Source: Alphaproteobacteria bacterium (lineage in GTDB: Bacteria > Pseudomonadota > Alphaproteobacteria > Sphingomonadales > Sphingomonadaceae). Taken from it: a DNA stretch of 6,731 nucleotides. The stretch spans positions 1 through 6,731 of the forward strand of contig JAQGLD010000605.1 in NCBI GenBank assembly GCA_028293055.1, written 5' to 3'. How positions within the stretch are numbered: the stretch's first letter is position 1; each line of letters begins with the position of its first letter. Below the pieces are notes generated by a model. It saw nothing but the letters and a program-made list of their open reading frames with translations, made no database searches and had not been told where the DNA came from. Position numbers and translations under genes: made by a program. This document shows, one piece after another, positions 1 through 6,731 of the stretch.

Positions 1-920
1 ATGAAATCCTCGACCAGCGTGCGGTCGACCGCCTCCGGCATCAGCACCATCAAATTCACATAATCGGGGCTCATGATCATGATCGTCGCCGGGAAGAGCT
101 GGTAGGCGAAGGTAATGACGCCGCGCAGCCCCGGCCAGTCATCATGCTCGATCCGGGCCAGATGCTCGGTGCGGCCGACCGCAGAGCGCTGATGGATTCC
201 GATCGTATCGGCCGCGGTCACCCCGTCCGCGAAGAAACGGGCGATGGTCGGGGCGTGGAGCCGGTGGACATGATAGCTTTCGAGGAAGGCGTCCATGATC
301 AGCTTCCAGTTCGACGCCACGTCATGGACTCGGCGGCGAAAGAGGTGGTGGCCGGCGAGGCCGAAGGCGTCGAACTCCGGCGCCAGCATCTCGGCATCGT
401 CGAAGCTCGAGGGCTGGCGCGCGAACCAGATCAGTCCGCCCGCCTCCCGGCTCGGCAGTTCGGCGAGGCGATGGGCGGCGCGGTCCAGGCCGGGGAAGGT
501 GTCAGGGCGCGGCAAGCCGGCGAGGGCTCCGTCGAGCGCATAGGCCCAGGCATGATAGGGGCAGACGATGCGCGGTCCGCAATGCGCGTCCTGGCCTTCG
601 AGCAGGCGGGTGCCGCGATGGCGGCAGACGTTGAGGAAGACATGGGCGACGCCTTCGCGGTCACGGGCGAGCAGCAGGGGCAGGCCGAAGCCGTCGTGCG
701 GCACCGCCATATTGGGCCCGGGCAGCAAGACGGACGGCGCGATGACCTGCGGCAAGCGTTCGAACAGGCGGCTTTGCTCCGCGCGGAACCGGCCCTGGTC
801 GACATAGACCGAGGAGGGGATAGTGGTCATGCCGTCGCCATGGCTTGCCTCGCCGCGAGCGATGCGCTCGGCCAGAGCGAGCTGCCCTTCGGTCGGACGC
901 TGGCGGGTCGGCATGTCCAT
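1..920 (-). CDS. Rieske-type aromatic ring-hydroxylating oxygenase, alpha (large) subunit, partial (C-terminus beyond left edge)
   Basis: The reverse strand reads open for 306 codons from ATG at 920 to the left edge. The Rieske [2Fe-2S] motif is C99-x-H101 ... C120-x2-H123 (CRHRG, then CPYHAW). The start of the catalytic domain is also visible: N204-W205-K206, then E214-S-Y-H217-x4-H222, two of the three mononuclear-iron ligands. The third ligand, an Asp near the C-terminus, lies outside the window, so about a quarter of the protein is missing. Family members are soluble cytoplasmic terminal oxygenases that hydroxylate or demethylate aromatic rings or quaternary amines using electrons from a separate reductase; no reductase or ferredoxin gene is visible here. 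The substrate cannot be inferred. The start is uncertain: ATG at 920, 914 or 830 are all in frame, and none has a clear Shine-Dalgarno sequence. I chose 920 as the most upstream ATG just before the family-like region. The gene diverges from the AmpG-like gene across 83 bp. Confidence 0.92.
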   Translation of the reverse strand, partial: MDMPTRQRPTEGQLALAERIARGEASHGDGMTTIPSSVYVDQGRFRAEQSRLFERLPQVIAPSVLLPGPNMAVPHDGFGLPLLLARDREGVAHVFLNVCRHRGTRLLEGQDAHCGPRIVCPYHAWAYALDGALAGLPRPDTFPGLDRAAHRLAELPSREAGGLIWFARQPSSFDDAEMLAPEFDAFGLAGHHLFRRRVHDVASNWKLIMDAFLESYHVHRLHAPTIARFFADGVTAADTIGIHQRSAVGRTEHLARIEHDDWPGLRGVITFAYQLFPATIMIMSPDYVNLMVLMPEAVDRTLVEDF

Positions 921-1003
921 CGCACGAGATTGCGCGTGACGTGCACGGAAGGCAAGGCGGCGAAAGGGGTGGCGGCGAGTCCGTCAGACGCTACAAGTGC
1001 GCG

Positions 1004-2359
1004 ATGACCGAAGCCCAAATCCACCCGGCGCCCGACTGGCGCCGCCACCTGCCGGAAAGCGTGAGACCCTATACCGAGGCCGGCCCGCTGGCGGCCTTGT
1101 TCCTCGGCATCTCATCGGGCTTCCCGTTCGCGATGATCGGCGCGACCCTGACCACTCGGCTCAAGCAGGACGGGATCACCAAGGCGACGGTCACCGCCTT
1201 CACTCTGGCCTTCCTGGTCTACAACCTCAAATTCTTCTGGGCGTGGATCGTCGATGGAGTGGAGCTGCCCGGGCTTCGCCGCCTCGGCCAGCGGGTTTCG
1301 TGGATGCTGGTCGCCGGCGTCCTCGTGATCCTCGCCGTCCTCAATCTCGCCATGGTCGATCCGAGCGCCAATCTCGGGGCGACGATCGTCGCTGCCATCC
1401 TGGTCGGAATCGCCGGCGCCACGTTCGACATCGTCATCGACGCCTATCGGATCGAGCAGCTCCAGCCGCGCCAGCTCGGGCCTGGATCGGGCATGTCACA
1501 ATATGGCTGGCGGATCGGATCGGCGGGGGCGGGGGCACTCGCCCTGATCGTCGCGGCGCGAAGCGGGTGGAGCGCCGGCTATGCAGTTTGCGCGATCTTC
1601 GCATTGCCGGCGATGATCACCGCGCTCGTGCTCGGCGAGCCGGAGCGGCACCATCGGGTCTCGACGCGCAAGGGACTCGGCGAGGTCGCGGACGCGATCT
1701 GGAAGCCACTTGCCGAATTCTTCCAACGCAAGGGTGCCTTCCTCGTCCTGCTCTTCATCCTGCTCCACAAGATCGGCGACACGCTCGCCAACCTGACCTT
1801 CCGCCTGCTGTTCGACGATCTCGGCTTCACCAATGACGAGATCGCCTTTTACGATGTCGGCCTTGGCTTCATCGCATTGCTGGTCGGAATCTTCGTCGGG
1901 GGCATCCTCTATGCGAAGCTCGGGCTCAAGAAGTCGGTGCTGATCAGCCTGATCCTGATGTGCGTGTCCAATTTCGGCTTCGCGTTGCTAGCCCAGGCCG
2001 GCCACAGCAATATCGGCATGGCGGGCGCGATCGGATTCGAGAATTTCGCCAGCGGTATCGGCGGAGTGACCGTCGTCGCCTACTTCTCGGCGCTGTGCGA
2101 CCTGCGCTTCACCGCCACCCAATATGCATTGATCTCGGCGGCGGCGAGCGTGGTCGGCCGCTTCGCCACCGGCACCAGCGCCGGCGCCCTGATCGACCGG
2201 ATCGGCTATTTCGACTTCTATGTGCTGACCACGATCATTGCAGTGCCCGGGATCGTCCTCTTCTGGTTCATGATGCGGGCCGGGCTGATCGATGCCTCGG
2301 TCGGCAGTGCCGGGGTCGAAGGCGAGGGCGATGTCCGCGCCGAGGACGCTGAAGCCTAG
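1004..2359 (+). CDS. AmpG-like major facilitator superfamily permease (muropeptide transporter family)
   Basis: This 451-residue, very hydrophobic protein has roughly 12 membrane segments (for example around residues 27-47, 60-80, 100-117, 124-142) and a charged central loop near 210-245. AmpG family marks include LGISSGFPFAM (34-44), an amphipathic QDGIT turn (55-59), FFWAWIVDG (77-85) and F-D-I-V-I-D-A-Y-R-I-E (141-151), matching the family's conserved D-x-V-x-D-A segment. AmpG imports anhydro-muropeptides from the periplasm for cell-wall recycling, and in some bacteria this feeds ampC beta-lactamase induction. No ampR, ampC, ampD or nagZ lies in the window, so muropeptide transport is a family-level inference; sphingomonads may carry several paralogues with other substrates. 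It is somewhat shorter than E. coli AmpG (491 residues). The frame is open upstream to 845, but ATG at 1004 is the only sensible in-frame start; no clear Shine-Dalgarno precedes it. The last ~20 residues are acidic and Gly-rich, probably a disordered tail. It likely forms an operon with the next gene. Confidence 0.87.
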   Translation: MTEAQIHPAPDWRRHLPESVRPYTEAGPLAALFLGISSGFPFAMIGATLTTRLKQDGITKATVTAFTLAFLVYNLKFFWAWIVDGVELPGLRRLGQRVSWMLVAGVLVILAVLNLAMVDPSANLGATIVAAILVGIAGATFDIVIDAYRIEQLQPRQLGPGSGMSQYGWRIGSAGAGALALIVAARSGWSAGYAVCAIFALPAMITALVLGEPERHHRVSTRKGLGEVADAIWKPLAEFFQRKGAFLVLLFILLHKIGDTLANLTFRLLFDDLGFTNDEIAFYDVGLGFIALLVGIFVGGILYAKLGLKKSVLISLILMCVSNFGFALLAQAGHSNIGMAGAIGFENFASGIGGVTVVAYFSALCDLRFTATQYALISAAASVVGRFATGTSAGALIDRIGYFDFYVLTTIIAVPGIVLFWFMMRAGLIDASVGSAGVEGEGDVRAEDAEA

Positions 2360-2365
2360 AAACCC

Positions 2366-3124
2366 ATGCCCTTTCTCGGCCTCTCGCTGATCGTCCAGAT
2401 CCTCTGCGCGGTGCACTGCGTGCGCCACAGCCGCAACACTTTGTGGCTGATGGTGATCATCTTCCTCTCCATTCCCGGCTGCATCGCCTACCTGCTGTTC
2501 GAGGTTCTTCCGCAGCAATCGGGTCGGCGGGAGGTGAGGGCGGTCAGGCATGCGGCGATCCGCAAGCTCGACCCGACCCGCGAGATCCGCCGAGCGCGCG
2601 AAGCGGTCGATCTCGCCGATACCGCAGCCAATCGCGGCGCGCTCGGCGATGCCCTGGCAGAGGCCGGCGAGTGGGCGGATGCCGCGGCCGAATATCGCCG
2701 GGCCAATGCGCTCATGTCGCAGGTCGACCGCCCCGCCCGGCTCAAGCTGGCGCGGGCCGAGCTGGAATCGGGCCATGCCTCGGCGGCGAGGGACTTGCTC
2801 GAGACCCTCCCAGCATCCTCGTCGCAAAGCGAGGTGGATCGCGCCGCCTTGCTGCTTGCGCGAAGCGTCGAGGATTGCGGGGAAACGGAGCGCGCGCTTG
2901 CTTTATATGCCGACGTCGGTGCGCGCATGGCGGGCTCCGAAGCTCAGTGCCGCCAGGCAGCCCTGCTGCTTCGCCTGGGCCGGAAGCAGGAGGCCGTCGC
3001 CCTGCTCGCCGAGGTCGAAAGCCGCGCCCGGCGGCTCGATCGCTTCCAGAGGGCGCAGGAGGCGGACATGTACGACTGGGCCGCGCGCACTCTCAAGGAC
3101 CTCAGGGGCGAGGGTCTGGCCTAG
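2366..3124 (+). CDS. Membrane-anchored tetratricopeptide-repeat protein with PLDc_N-like N-terminal domain
   Basis: This 252-residue protein has two parts. Residues 3-20 and 26-48 form two membrane helices joined by a short basic loop (RHSRN), with a P-G-x-x-x-Y-L-L-F motif in the second helix. This is the pattern of the small PLDc_N (phospholipase D-nuclease N-terminal) domain, but no HKD catalytic motif follows. The rest, about residues 90-245, is Ala/Leu-rich helical-hairpin sequence resembling TPR units: LGDALAEAGEWADAAAEYRR (93-112), followed by similar hairpins near 122-147, 156-183 and 192-215. I infer a membrane-anchored scaffold whose TPR part probably faces the cytoplasm; the partner is unknown. 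The ATG lies 6 bp after the permease stop with no good Shine-Dalgarno, which suggests translational coupling in one transcript. Composition matches its neighbours. That it is a real gene is well supported; its function is not. Confidence 0.86.
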   Translation: MPFLGLSLIVQILCAVHCVRHSRNTLWLMVIIFLSIPGCIAYLLFEVLPQQSGRREVRAVRHAAIRKLDPTREIRRAREAVDLADTAANRGALGDALAEAGEWADAAAEYRRANALMSQVDRPARLKLARAELESGHASAARDLLETLPASSSQSEVDRAALLLARSVEDCGETERALALYADVGARMAGSEAQCRQAALLLRLGRKQEAVALLAEVESRARRLDRFQRAQEADMYDWAARTLKDLRGEGLA

Positions 3125-3127
3125 GCA

Positions 3128-3150
3128 GACCCTAAGGGTCGGAACCGACC

Positions 3151-3159
<9 letters not shown>
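3128..3159. terminator. Overlapping hairpins between convergent genes; probable bidirectional terminator
   Basis: Between the TPR stop (3122-3124) and the folC stop (3151-3153) lie four complementary arms: GACCCT (3128-3133), AGGGTCGG (3135-3142), CCGACCCT (3145-3152) and GGTCGG (3154-3159). The central pairing, 3135-3142 with 3145-3152, extends outward to CCT/AGG across one bulged A at 3134, giving an 11-bp GC-rich stem closed by a very tight AA turn. The alternative pairings are 3128-3133 with 3135-3140 and 3145-3150 with 3154-3159. No U-tract follows on either strand, so a classical intrinsic terminator is not proven. The position between converging stops, overlapping the folC stop codon, is the main reason for the call. 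Confidence 0.5.
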
Positions 3160-4479
<1,320 letters not shown>

Positions 4480-4485
4480 CAGTTT

Positions 4486-4492
4486 CCCTCCC
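4486..4492 (-). promoter_or_regulatory. folC ribosome binding site embedded in a REP-like palindrome
   Basis: On the minus strand GGGAGGG occupies 4492-4486, followed by the 6-base spacer AAACTG and the folC ATG. It is a strong match to the anti-Shine-Dalgarno sequence and fixes the folC start. The same bases form the outer arm of the folC-proximal palindrome, so pairing within that repeat could mask the site. Confidence 0.7.
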
Positions 4493-4587
4493 GCTCGCGA
4501 GCCAGGGCAAGGGGGGTTGGAATGAGTGGGTCCGCCGCGAGGCCTGGCATGCCCACCCCCCGACCCCCTCCCGCTTGCGGGAGGGGG
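4486..4587. repeat. Inverted pair of REP-like palindromes (BIME-like element) between accD and folC
   Basis: Copy B (about 4546-4587) contains a perfect 11-bp inverted repeat: CCCCCTCCCGC at 4564-4574 and GCGGGAGGGGG at 4577-4587, separated by TT. Copy A (about 4486-4526) lies in the opposite orientation and is degenerate. Read outward to inward, both start with CCCTCCCGC, reach a second arm, then GGGGGG (4511-4516 in A; its complement lies at 4555-4561 in B), then T-x-GG-x-ATG. The two copies face each other across about 20 bp, as in the bacterial interspersed mosaic elements of enterobacteria. The pair fills nearly the whole 115-bp gap, ending 7 bp from the accD stop and 6 bp from the folC start. 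I recall similar CCCTCCCGC/GCGGGAGGG palindromes as frequent in sphingomonad intergenic DNA, but genome-wide copy number cannot be judged here. The perfect hairpin could also protect the accD mRNA 3' end or attenuate read-through. Confidence 0.72.
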
Positions 4588-4594
4588 AAGCAGC

Positions 4595-5446
4595 TCACGC
4601 CGCCGCCGCTTCGGGCATGAGGTAGAAGATCAATTGGGCAAGGGTCCGGCGCAGCTCCTTGCGGTGGACGACCATGTCGACCATGCCGTGATCGAGCAGA
4701 TATTCGGCGCGCTGGAAGCCTTCGGGGAGCTTCTCGCGAATCGTCGATTCGATCACCCGGGCGCCGGCGAAGCCGATCAGCGCGCCGGGCTCGGCGATCT
4801 GCACGTCGCCGAGCATCGCATAGGAAGCGGTGACTCCGCCTGTGGTCGGGTCGGTGAGCACGACGATGTATGGCAGGCCGGCTTCCTTGAGCTCGGCGAT
4901 CGCCGCGGTGGTGCGCGGCATCTGCATTAGCGAGAGGATGCCCTCCTGCATTCGGGCGCCGCCGGCGGCCGTGAAGATGATGTAGGGTGCATGGTCCTCG
5001 ATCGCAGCCTTGATCCCCTGCAGGAAGGCGGTGCCGACCCCGAGTCCCATCGAGCCGCCCATGAACGCGAAATCCTGGACTCCGACCACCGCGCGACGGC
5101 CGTCGATCGCGCCCCGGGCGTTCATCAGCGCGTCGATCTCGCCGGTCTGGGTGCGGGCGGCCTTGAGCCGGTCGGCATAGCGCTTGGTGTCGCGGAACTT
5201 GAGCGGATCCTCGCGGACCTGCGGCTGCGTCATCAGGGTGAAGCCAGGGTCGAGCAGCCGCTCGATCCTTACCCGAGCGCCCATCCGGCCATGATGATCG
5301 CAGCGCGGGCAGACGAAGTCGTTCTCCTCCCACTCCTTGGTGAAGACCATCGCGTTGCAGGCGCGGCACTTGTGCCAGAGATTGTCCGGCGATTCCCGCT
5401 TCGGCAGGAAAGGGATCGAGTTGCGGACCCGGTTCAGCCAGCTCAT
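4595..5446 (-). CDS. accD: Acetyl-CoA carboxylase carboxyltransferase subunit beta
   Basis: This 283-residue protein is the beta subunit of the carboxyltransferase that, with AccA, transfers CO2 from biotin on AccB to acetyl-CoA, giving malonyl-CoA for fatty acid synthesis in the cytoplasm. The N-terminal zinc ribbon is complete: C27-x2-C30-x15-C46-x2-C49, the same positions as in E. coli AccD. The crotonase-fold domain follows, with FMGGSMG (128-134), [10 protein letters not shown] (160-169), a [12 protein letters not shown] segment and GFAGARVIE. Ala161 stands where E. coli has Ser (SGGARMQE); I believe Ala is usual in alphaproteobacteria. The frame is open for 276 more codons upstream, but ATG at 5446 begins the conserved [12 protein letters not shown] sequence and is preceded by AAGGAGA about 9 bases away, so the longer reading is spurious. 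It leads the accD-folC unit. In several alphaproteobacteria trpB-trpA lie upstream, but here a divergent hydrolase occupies that place. Confidence 0.98.
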   Translation of the reverse strand: MSWLNRVRNSIPFLPKRESPDNLWHKCRACNAMVFTKEWEENDFVCPRCDHHGRMGARVRIERLLDPGFTLMTQPQVREDPLKFRDTKRYADRLKAARTQTGEIDALMNARGAIDGRRAVVGVQDFAFMGGSMGLGVGTAFLQGIKAAIEDHAPYIIFTAAGGARMQEGILSLMQMPRTTAAIAELKEAGLPYIVVLTDPTTGGVTASYAMLGDVQIAEPGALIGFAGARVIESTIREKLPEGFQRAEYLLDHGMVDMVVHRKELRRTLAQLIFYLMPEAAAA

Positions 5447-5455
5447 TTTACAAAG

Positions 5456-5462
5456 TCTCCTT
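5456..5462 (-). promoter_or_regulatory. accD ribosome binding site
   Basis: AAGGAGA on the minus strand (5462-5456) is followed by the 9-base AT-rich spacer CTTTGTAAA and ATG at 5446. It decides the accD start against a reading frame that stays open much further upstream. Confidence 0.8.
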
Positions 5463-5470
5463 GGCGAGCG

Positions 5471-5499
5471 CGGATAGGCTCGGGGCGGCGGGGTGGCAA
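5471..5499 (-). promoter_or_regulatory. Possible sigma-70-type promoter of accD-folC
   Basis: On the minus strand TTGCCA (5499-5494) and TATCCG (5476-5471) are separated by 17 bp, and transcription would start about 20 bases before the accD ATG. The -35 box is a fair match and the -10 box a weak one. It is the best candidate in the 187-bp divergent gap 5447-5633, in which I see no other clear element. Confidence 0.33.
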
Positions 5500-5621
5500 G
5501 ATTGGAGCATGGCCCCGGCGGAGGACCGCCGCGCCGGGCGTTGTGCCGATCGCGCGCCGGAACCGTCCGGCTGGGGCGTCGTTGAACACGGCTTGACGGA
5601 GAATTCCTCCGCAGATCCACC

Positions 5622-5626
5622 AGGAA
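5622..5626 (+). promoter_or_regulatory. Ribosome binding site of the alpha/beta hydrolase gene
   Basis: AGGAA is followed by the 7-base spacer ATACGAC and ATG at 5634, supporting that start. I could not find a convincing -35/-10 pair upstream for this gene. Confidence 0.6.
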
Positions 5627-5633
5627 ATACGAC

Positions 5634-6422
5634 ATGAAGGTCACGCGCACCGGCACCGGCCGGCCACTCCTGCTCGTCCACGGCCTCGGCAGCACCAGCC
5701 GGGTCTGGGAGCCCGTCATGGCGGTCCTCGCTGCCCAGCGCGAAGTGATCGCGGTCGACCTTCCCGGCCATGGCGGGGTCGCCGCCGAAGCGGACAGCGG
5801 CAGCTTCGCCGGCGTCGCCCGGAGCCTCGAGCGCTTCCTCGATGCCCAGCATCTGGCCGGGTGCGACATGGTGGGAAGCTCGCTCGGCGGCCAGCTGGTC
5901 CTGGAAATGGCGCGCCGGGGCAAGGCCGGCGCGACGGTGGCCCTCGATCCCGGCGGGTTCTGGCTGGGATGGGAGCGTCCTATCCTCAGAAACTCGCTGA
6001 AGACCGCCTTGTGGACGGCGCGCGGGTTCAAGCCGGGCCTCTCCATGCTGGCCCGCAACCCGGCGACTCGCACCATGCTGCTCGGGCTGCTGTCCAACCA
6101 GCCCTGGGCCCTGGACGGCGAGCTCGTCGCGTCGGAGATGGAGGCGTTTGCGGACACCGAGACGCTCGACACGCTGATCGACAGCCTCGCCTTCGGAGCG
6201 ATGCAAATCGGTTCGCCGGCCGCGGACGAGCAGCCCATCACGATCGGCTGGGGCCGGCACGACCGGCTCTGCAACCCAAGCCAGGCGAGACGCGCGCTCG
6301 CCGCCTTCCCGCGCGCCCGGCTTCACTGGTTCGATCATAGCGGCCACTTTCCAATGTGGGACGAGCCGGCCGCCGCAGCGAGCCTGATCCTCGGCGCGAC
6401 CGGAAGCACCACGCTGCACTGA
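5634..6422 (+). CDS. Alpha/beta hydrolase-fold protein (substrate unknown)
   Basis: This 262-residue protein shows a complete alpha/beta-hydrolase layout. The oxyanion-hole strand is LLLVHGLG (12-19), followed by STSRVWEPV, typical of the family. DLPGHG (42-47) comes next. The nucleophile elbow is G81-S-S83-L-G85 with Ser83 as nucleophile. The triad acid is probably Asp210 in GRHDRLCNP, and the catalytic base His238 lies in [12 protein letters not shown] helical cap fills roughly residues 110-195. There is no signal peptide or membrane segment, so it is probably cytoplasmic. The family covers esterases, lipases, C-C-bond hydrolases, haloperoxidases and others; motif level alone does not separate these. 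It reads divergently from accD across 187 bp, with a 72-bp gap to the next plus-strand gene. Codon use matches its neighbours. Confidence 0.92.
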   Translation: MKVTRTGTGRPLLLVHGLGSTSRVWEPVMAVLAAQREVIAVDLPGHGGVAAEADSGSFAGVARSLERFLDAQHLAGCDMVGSSLGGQLVLEMARRGKAGATVALDPGGFWLGWERPILRNSLKTALWTARGFKPGLSMLARNPATRTMLLGLLSNQPWALDGELVASEMEAFADTETLDTLIDSLAFGAMQIGSPAADEQPITIGWGRHDRLCNPSQARRALAAFPRARLHWFDHSGHFPMWDEPAAAASLILGATGSTTLH

Positions 6423-6494
6423 GGCGGTCGACCGGCGCAGTGAGCGTGGCTTTTCGGCTTCCATTGGAGAGCAGGACGGGTCAGGCTGCAGGGA

Positions 6495-6731
6495 ATGACG
6501 AACTCTTGGAACGGGAAACTCCCGCTGCGAGCTCTGGCGCTCACCGCGTCGGCCGCAGGGACCTGGCCGCTCGCGGCGATGCCGCCGGTCCCGCTCGGCG
6601 CGCCCATATATCCGGGCCCATTCTACGTGTGTTTCGCATCCGGTGGGGCCGAGATCGAAGAGCCCGGCGCCCGGATGCTCGATTATGCCGCGACGTTCTA
6701 CGCCGACATGCCGGCCCGATGCGCGGTGACG
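6495..6731 (+). CDS. Exported protein, partial (N-terminus only); possibly OmpA-like
   Basis: From ATG at 6495 the frame is open for 79 codons to the right edge. Residues 1-28 look like a Sec signal peptide: K8 and R12, then the hydrophobic run LALTASAAG and a possible AxA-type cleavage site around LAA (26-28). The mature part begins proline-rich (PPVPLGAPIYPGP). GPFYVCFASGGAEIEEPGAR (41-60) then MLDYAATFYADM (61-72) and RCAVT follow a strand-helix-strand pattern resembling the first part of an OmpA-like domain (compare the usual FFDxxxxxITPEA...LD). Two cysteines (46 and 76) could pair in the periplasm. The OmpA link is weak inference because the peptidoglycan-binding residues would lie beyond the edge. 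The Shine-Dalgarno is poor: AGGG sits only one base from the ATG. The frame is open upstream to a stop at 6441, with no better ATG. Confidence 0.55.
   Translation, partial: MTNSWNGKLPLRALALTASAAGTWPLAAMPPVPLGAPIYPGPFYVCFASGGAEIEEPGARMLDYAATFYADMPARCAVT

Noticed and set aside
845..1003. N-terminal extension of the AmpG-like permease from 845
   Set aside because: The extra 53 residues are hydrophilic, unlike AmpG N-termini, and would overlap the divergent Rieske gene. ATG at 1004 places the first membrane helix at the expected distance.
921..1003. Possible promoters in the 83-bp divergent gap, including a minus-strand TTGCCT with CAATCT 17 bp away
   Set aside because: The -10 candidate is too poor to support, and no plus-strand pair was convincing. 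Some promoter must exist for these genes but I cannot place it.
144..1007. A 287-codon plus-strand frame opposite the Rieske oxygenase
   Set aside because: No domain or ribosome binding site. The opposite strand carries the full Rieske motif and iron-ligand motif in a continuous frame.
1988..2827. A 279-codon minus-strand frame across the permease-TPR junction
   Set aside because: It spans two well-supported plus-strand genes and its product has only Arg/Gly/Asp-rich composition, as expected for a high-GC shadow frame.
5582..5610. TTGAAC and TTGACG boxes upstream of the hydrolase as a -35 element
   Set aside because: No acceptable -10 box is found 16-18 bp downstream of either.
5447..6274. 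Upstream extension of the accD reading frame over the hydrolase gene (a 559-residue product)
   Set aside because: The added sequence is low-complexity Ser/Arg/Pro without AccD homology. The true start at 5446 has a good Shine-Dalgarno and begins the conserved N-terminus, and the opposite strand encodes a complete alpha/beta hydrolase.
6425..6434. Perfect 10-bp palindrome CGGTCGACCG just after the hydrolase stop
   Set aside because: It has no loop and no U-tract, and short GC palindromes like this occur by chance in high-GC DNA, so it is not a supportable terminator.

Overview
This window looks like an ordinary chromosomal segment of a high-GC alphaproteobacterium, most likely a member of the Sphingomonadales. 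The evidence is the strong G/C third-position bias with long spurious antisense reading frames, the accD-folC pair with alphaproteobacterial-style protein sequences (for example [11 protein letters not shown] in AccD), an AmpG-type permease, and a GC-rich palindromic intergenic repeat of a kind I associate with sphingomonad genomes. The lineage is an inference from sequence style, not a database match.

Layout from left to right. (1) Positions 1-920, minus strand: the N-terminal 306 residues of a Rieske-type aromatic-ring-hydroxylating oxygenase alpha subunit, running off the left edge. (2) After an 83-bp divergent gap, on the plus strand, an AmpG-like major facilitator permease (1004-2359) is followed 6 bp later by a small membrane-anchored TPR protein with a PLDc_N-like head (2366-3124); these two are probably one operon. 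(3) A compact set of overlapping hairpins (3128-3159) separates this pair from the convergent minus-strand folC. (4) accD (4595-5446) and folC (3151-4479) lie on the minus strand in the order accD then folC. Between them is an inverted pair of REP-like palindromes (about 4486-4587), one of which supplies the folC Shine-Dalgarno sequence. (5) After a 187-bp divergent gap, the plus strand carries an alpha/beta hydrolase (5634-6422) and the start of an exported protein (6495 to the right edge) that may be OmpA-like.

How the genes relate. AccD is the carboxyltransferase beta subunit of acetyl-CoA carboxylase (fatty acid synthesis). FolC makes dihydrofolate and folylpolyglutamates (one-carbon metabolism). 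They are housekeeping genes commonly adjacent in proteobacteria. The AmpG-like permease would belong to cell-wall recycling if its family assignment reflects function. The Rieske oxygenase, the hydrolase and the TPR protein have no determinable substrates here, and nothing ties them to a shared pathway.

I found no RNA genes, CRISPR array, insertion sequence, phage gene or clear horizontal-transfer signature, and no convincing new multi-gene system. No gene-free stretch exceeds 300 bp; the longest is the 187 bp upstream of accD. The most distinctive non-coding signals are the inverted REP-like pair at the folC ribosome binding site and the mutually exclusive hairpins between the convergent genes.
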